A DNA stretch of 8,493 nucleotides from Leptospiraceae bacterium. GTDB lineage: Bacteria > Spirochaetota > Leptospiria > Turneriellales > Turneriellaceae. Below, piece by piece: positions 5,323-8,493 of the stretch. The stretch is taken from assembly GCA_016788945.1 (NCBI GenBank), contig JAEUSA010000055.1:1-8493 (forward strand), in the 5' to 3' direction. The notes beneath the pieces were generated by a model. The model was not told the origin of the DNA. It did not search any database and saw nothing but the letters and a program-made list of their open reading frames with translations. The position numbers and the translations under genes are program-made. Positions within the stretch are counted from its first letter, which is position 1. Each line of letters starts with the position of its first letter.

Positions 5323-6048
5323 ATGAAGAGAACGATAATTTTCGCGCTCGGGGTAGTGACCACAACTGCCTGGGCAGAAGCGGCAAGACCGGAAGTCAAA
5401 CCGGCGCAAGCCAAAGGACGGCAGGCTACGATTTCGCTGTGGGGCGGATATACCCCCTATGTCGGTGCAGTCGATCGCGACAGCTACAAATCGGCATGCG
5501 AAGTGTATACCACCGCCGGGGGTAGTTGCGAAAACAAGCTCGGCGGTTTTGCGGGCGGCCTCGACCTGTGGATGGGCAATGTAAGCCAACTTGGCTTTGC
5601 TGCGCAATATTTTCAGGCGGCGAACCTCGACGGCAGTTCGACCAAGACCGTGACGACGGTAATTCCACCCACGACGACGACACTCAAGACAGTCGAAAAA
5701 CTCAATTCGCAGTTTATTCCTTTGCTGGCGCAATTTCGCATTCACCCGAAGTATTTCTATATCGGCGTCGGTGCGGGTGTTGCCATCAACATCACGAACT
5801 ACGAGTTCACCGTAAACGGCAATGGCGTCAGCGGCCGTAAAACTTCAAACCCGACGGGATTTTTTGCACAGGCGACGCTGGGCATTGCTCTGCCGTTGGG
5901 CGACGATGTTTCTCTCGATGCCTTCGTTAAAGGTTCGCTGCTCACGGTTTTTTACGAAGCGTACAAAGATGCGAACGGTAACTATACCTACCAGTCGGCG
6001 GCCGCATGGGCGGTCACGCCCGGTCTTGCTTTTTCACTACATTTCTAA
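5323..6048 (+). CDS. Predicted outer-membrane beta-barrel protein, unknown function
   Basis: This is a 241-residue exported protein that I do not recognise by family. A signal peptide (1-18, cleavage near AWA-EA or a few residues on) follows the basic MKR start. The mature protein shows alternating hydrophobic/polar strands ending in aromatic residues, for example ATISLWGGYTPYVGAV, QLGFAAQYFQAA, KYFYIGVGAGVAINI and PTGFFAQATLGIAL. It ends in a terminal phenylalanine after FSLH, the usual C-terminal signal for BAM-dependent barrel insertion. Length suggests an eight-strand barrel of the OmpA/OmpW size class. Two cysteines (C59, C69) bracket a short loop and may form a disulfide. A threonine-rich loop (about 107-123, with PPTTTTLKT) is probably surface exposed. 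GGAGG lies four bases before ATG. It opens the operon with a membrane protein and a flavin monooxygenase, so a pore for a hydrophobic substrate is possible, but unproven. Confidence 0.75.
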   Translation: MKRTIIFALGVVTTTAWAEAARPEVKPAQAKGRQATISLWGGYTPYVGAVDRDSYKSACEVYTTAGGSCENKLGGFAGGLDLWMGNVSQLGFAAQYFQAANLDGSSTKTVTTVIPPTTTTLKTVEKLNSQFIPLLAQFRIHPKYFYIGVGAGVAINITNYEFTVNGNGVSGRKTSNPTGFFAQATLGIALPLGDDVSLDAFVKGSLLTVFYEAYKDANGNYTYQSAAAWAVTPGLAFSLHF

Positions 6049-6069
6049 AAAATAACATAAGGAAAAAAA

Positions 6070-6516
6070 ATGGAAACTACTAAAAAACTTACGATCGTTA
6101 AGATACTGCTCACGCTTACCGCAATTGAATTTTTCGGACCAGCGTTGCGCGACATCGACGTCTCGCATTTACAGAATCCCGAATGGCCGGGGCATGCACG
6201 GGTGCACATGATGTGGCTAATCTCGTACATGGTCACCTCGGGCATTGCCAACATCTATCTGGTGTGGTTCAGAAAACCGTTCGAACTGCGCAACCTCTAC
6301 CTATCGTTCGGATGGCAGACGTGCAACCTTATGGCATTCTGGTCGGCGGTCATTTTCTCTCCGCTCTATAAGGGTGCGGTTATCGATGGAAAATACCATG
6401 TGGAAATTATGGGTATCAACGAGAACATATTAGCGTTCACGTTGCTCTCATCGCTGACGGCAATCTCGTTCGCGTACTTTCATTTTCACGTGGCACCCCG
6501 CCAGAAAGAAGTATGA
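6070..6516 (+). CDS. Four-helix integral membrane protein, unknown function
   Basis: This encodes 148 residues, with hydrophobic segments at about 8-25, 47-66, 78-98 and 119-138, which suggests a four-helix inner-membrane protein. Family not recognised with certainty. The most distinctive part is the loop after helix 1, FGPALRDIDVSHLQNPEWPG followed by HARVH (22-46), rich in H, D and W; a HxxNPxW...HARxH pattern hints at a metal or substrate site facing one side of the membrane. A histidine-rich stretch (FHFH, 137-140) lies at the end of helix 4. ATG 6070 has TAAGGA (6058-6063) at good distance. It starts 21 bases after the barrel gene and overlaps the monooxygenase gene by four bases (ATGA), so these are co-transcribed. 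It could present or anchor a lipophilic substrate for the monooxygenase; that is inference from context. Confidence 0.7.
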   Translation: METTKKLTIVKILLTLTAIEFFGPALRDIDVSHLQNPEWPGHARVHMMWLISYMVTSGIANIYLVWFRKPFELRNLYLSFGWQTCNLMAFWSAVIFSPLYKGAVIDGKYHVEIMGINENILAFTLLSSLTAISFAYFHFHVAPRQKEV

Positions 6517-8330
6517 AAAACAGCAAACCGCAGTGTATTGAAACACCCGTACTGATTGTGGGGGGCGGGCCGTCGGGCATGACGGCTGCGCTTTGCCTCG
6601 CAGCATGCGGAATTCAAAGCCTCATCGTCGAAAAGCGGGAGCACCTCGCGCGGCATCCGAAGGCGCATGAAATCAGCGGGCGCACGATTGAAATTCTGAC
6701 GTCTTTGGGTATTTCACTCGCCGAACTCAGGCGCGAGGCATCGTCGCACGAAGACGCCTCACGTATTCTTTTCTGCCGCACGCTCGGCGAAGAAATAGGT
6801 CGCATCGATCTTGCCGACGTAGAGACCGCGGCCAAATACAGCGCGCACAGCGCAACAGCGAGTCCATACCTGAATCTTTCGCAGATTGAGCTCGAGAAAA
6901 TTCTGCGCCGGCGGGTACTCGCAAGCAAAAAAATACGCCTGCTCACCGGGGTCGAATGGCTGAGCCTCAAACAAGATGCCGAAGGTGTCGTTTCGACTGT
7001 CAGGGCCGTGTCTGCCAGTTCGCTGAAGGGAATAAATAATTCTGCGCAAACAGAAATCCACAGTCGGTTTCTTTTTGCCTGTGACGGGGCGGGCGGCCAG
7101 GTGCGCAGCGCCTTGGGCATTGCGATGCAAGGGCCTGAAAAGATTCAAGATTTCGCCAATGCCTACTTTACCGATGACTTGCGCCGTCGATTAAAAACGA
7201 AAGCGAAACTGTTTTTCATCTTTAAACCCGATGCGGCCGGTACATTCATCGCGCATGAAGCGAGCCGGCGCTGGGTCTATCATGTTCCCGTGATGACACC
7301 CTATGAGAAAATTGAAGACTATACGAAAGAAGTTTTTCAGCAGCGCATTGCCAGCGCGCTGGGCGACGTGGATTTTAAACCACGCATCGAATCGATCAGC
7401 AGCTGGCGTATGACGGCGCAGGTCGCTGAATCGTTCGGCAAAGGACGGGCATTTCTGATCGGCGATGCCGCGCACCGCTTTCCCCCGACCGGTGGCCTCG
7501 GCCTCAATTCGGGGGTTGCCGACGCGCACAACCTCGCCTGGAAAGTGGCTGCCGTGCTCAAAGCAAAGGCGAGTGCATCGCTGCTGGCGACCTATGAAAG
7601 CGAGCGCAAACCGATTGTGACGATAAATTGCGATGAAAGCCGGCGCAACTTTTACAAACTGTTCGAGATACCGCAAGCGCTGGGCCTCAACGCCGCGCTG
7701 TTGCCCCGGCTCATGTGGTTGCTTTCGCTGTGTCCTTTGCGCTGGCTGGGCAAAAAGGCGCGCGGGCGGCTGCTTGTGTTTTTTTATGCGCTCGCCGACT
7801 ATCGATTGCGGCGTGCGATGCGTAACCGCGGGCTCGATGCGCGGGTGAAACACGTGATCGAAAAGCAGCGCGACCATTTCGACCGCATCGGCCTTGATCT
7901 CGGCTTCACGTATAAAGAAGGAGCTCTCACCGGAAACACACGTAACACCGGTTTTAGTACGGTTGCCGAGTATGTACCACAATTCACGGCGGGTGCCCGG
8001 CTACCGTTTTTTACCTGGCGAAAAGGCAAGAATCAAAACAAAGCATATGCCAAAATTGCCTACAACCGTTTCACGCTTTTCACCGGCGAACAAAACCACA
8101 GACGCTGGCGGCAGGCAATCGCCATGGCGGGATTAACAAGCGAAATGCAGTTAATTCCGCTACCGAAAGGAATTACCGTCGCTGGAAAATTCATGAACTG
8201 GAATAGAGATATTCTCGTGCGACCCGACGGACACATCGCCGCCGAACTTGCCGCAGACGATTTGGCGACGGTACTCGCGCAAATCGGTTATGGGCGGACG
8301 CGCAACGAGAAAAAACTGATTGCTATTTAA
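6513..8330 (+). CDS. FAD-dependent monooxygenase, PheA/TfdB (aromatic hydroxylase) type
   Basis: This is a 605-residue class A flavoprotein monooxygenase, which would use NAD(P)H and O2 to hydroxylate a phenolic, polyketide-like or similar ring. The FAD-binding Rossmann motif is VLIVGGGPSGMTAAL (13-27), with E40 expected to bind the ADP ribose. The conserved DG motif is FACDGAGGQVRSALG (188-202). The GD motif is RAFLIGDAAHRFPPTGGLGL (312-331), followed by N332, SGVADAHNLAWKVA and the family YESERKPI (361-368). A poorly conserved middle section (about 385-470) includes a hydrophobic stretch at 390-412. A thioredoxin-like C-terminal domain (about 490-595) ends with ILVRPDGHIAAEL; it lacks redox cysteines, as is usual in this group. 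Length fits PheA/TfdB/MhpA-type enzymes. It starts on the ATGA overlapping the membrane-protein stop. The substrate cannot be assigned; no ring-cleavage or other catabolic enzyme is visible here, so a tailoring role is as likely as degradation. Confidence 0.9.
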   Translation: MKNSKPQCIETPVLIVGGGPSGMTAALCLAACGIQSLIVEKREHLARHPKAHEISGRTIEILTSLGISLAELRREASSHEDASRILFCRTLGEEIGRIDLADVETAAKYSAHSATASPYLNLSQIELEKILRRRVLASKKIRLLTGVEWLSLKQDAEGVVSTVRAVSASSLKGINNSAQTEIHSRFLFACDGAGGQVRSALGIAMQGPEKIQDFANAYFTDDLRRRLKTKAKLFFIFKPDAAGTFIAHEASRRWVYHVPVMTPYEKIEDYTKEVFQQRIASALGDVDFKPRIESISSWRMTAQVAESFGKGRAFLIGDAAHRFPPTGGLGLNSGVADAHNLAWKVAAVLKAKASASLLATYESERKPIVTINCDESRRNFYKLFEIPQALGLNAALLPRLMWLLSLCPLRWLGKKARGRLLVFFYALADYRLRRAMRNRGLDARVKHVIEKQRDHFDRIGLDLGFTYKEGALTGNTRNTGFSTVAEYVPQFTAGARLPFFTWRKGKNQNKAYAKIAYNRFTLFTGEQNHRRWRQAIAMAGLTSEMQLIPLPKGITVAGKFMNWNRDILVRPDGHIAAELAADDLATVLAQIGYGRTRNEKKLIAI

Positions 8331-8344
8331 TTCAAGGAGAAATT

Positions 8345-8493
8345 ATGAAAATTATGTCATTCGATTTACTGCATTTGGCGGCGGTGGCGCTCGTCGCCCT
8401 GTCGTGGATTTTGCTGCGGCCACTTGCGGCCGCGCCGCAGAGTGTGCCGTTTCGCTGCCTCAAAGAAGACGAGGGCACTTTCAAAAAGGTCAA
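8345..8493 (+). CDS. Membrane-anchored or exported protein, start only (3' partial)
   Basis: An open frame of 49 codons runs off the right edge. AAGGAG (8334-8339) stands five bases before ATG 8345, making this a convincing start, and it lies only 14 bases after the monooxygenase stop, so it continues the operon. The N-terminus has a hydrophobic segment (about 8-30: LLHLAAVALVALSWILLRPL) that could be a signal peptide or membrane anchor, with a possible cleavage near PLAAA. Residues 31-49 (PQSVPFRCLKEDEGTFKKV) are polar with one cysteine. Too little is visible to name a family. Confidence 0.7.
   Translation, partial: MKIMSFDLLHLAAVALVALSWILLRPLAAAPQSVPFRCLKEDEGTFKKV

Noticed and set aside
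7191..7982. 263-codon open frame on the minus strand inside the monooxygenase gene
   Set aside because: It is antisense to the well supported FAD motifs of the monooxygenase and has no domain or upstream ribosome site of its own.
1..8493. CRISPR array, tRNA, rRNA, insertion sequence or prophage
   Set aside because: No evenly spaced direct repeats, no tRNA-like cloverleaf with a CCA end and no transposase, integrase or phage protein was seen in reading either strand.

Overview
The window looks like a piece of spirochaete chromosome, most likely from the Leptospirales (Leptospira/Leptonema/Turneriella relatives). This is inference from gene content: a FlhO/FlgF-type flagellar rod protein of the spirochaete sort, an AraC-type regulator with a membrane N-terminus, a membrane-anchored class III nucleotide cyclase and an SUMF1/FGE-fold lipoprotein candidate. 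Base composition is moderate, somewhat above 50% G+C by eye. There is no transposase, integrase, phage gene, CRISPR array, tRNA or rRNA.

Layout. (1) Positions 1-594 hold the 3' end of a membrane-bound AraC-family regulator that runs off the left edge. (2) 595-684 is a short spacer with two mutually exclusive hairpins and a sigma-28-like promoter candidate. (3) 685-1770 encodes a secreted, probably lipid-anchored, FGE-fold protein that lacks the catalytic cysteines. (4) 1809-2657, on the minus strand, is flgF/flhO, with no other flagellar gene beside it. (5) 2658-2823 is the divergent intergenic region, with an 18-bp perfect palindrome. (6) 2824-5163 is a plus-strand set: a DUF1622 membrane protein, a YiiX-like papain-fold hydrolase that starts directly after its stop codon, and a six-helix membrane class III adenylate cyclase. 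(7) 5164-5322 carries a 22-bp palindrome, an overlapping intrinsic terminator, a promoter candidate and a G/C hairpin leader. (8) 5323 to the right edge is a tight plus-strand operon: an outer-membrane beta-barrel candidate, a four-helix membrane protein, a large FAD-dependent aromatic-type monooxygenase and the start of another membrane-anchored or exported protein.

How the genes may work together. The last operon is the most system-like part. A predicted outer-membrane barrel, a small inner-membrane protein translationally coupled (ATGA overlap) to a PheA/TfdB-type flavin monooxygenase, and a further membrane-anchored protein suggest uptake and oxidation of a hydrophobic or aromatic compound, or tailoring of a lipid or pigment. 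The substrate cannot be read from the sequence. The DUF1622-YiiX pair is very probably co-translated and may act in the cell envelope; the cyclase that follows may belong to the same transcript. None of these links has been tested here, and nothing in the window is a clear known defence or mobile system.
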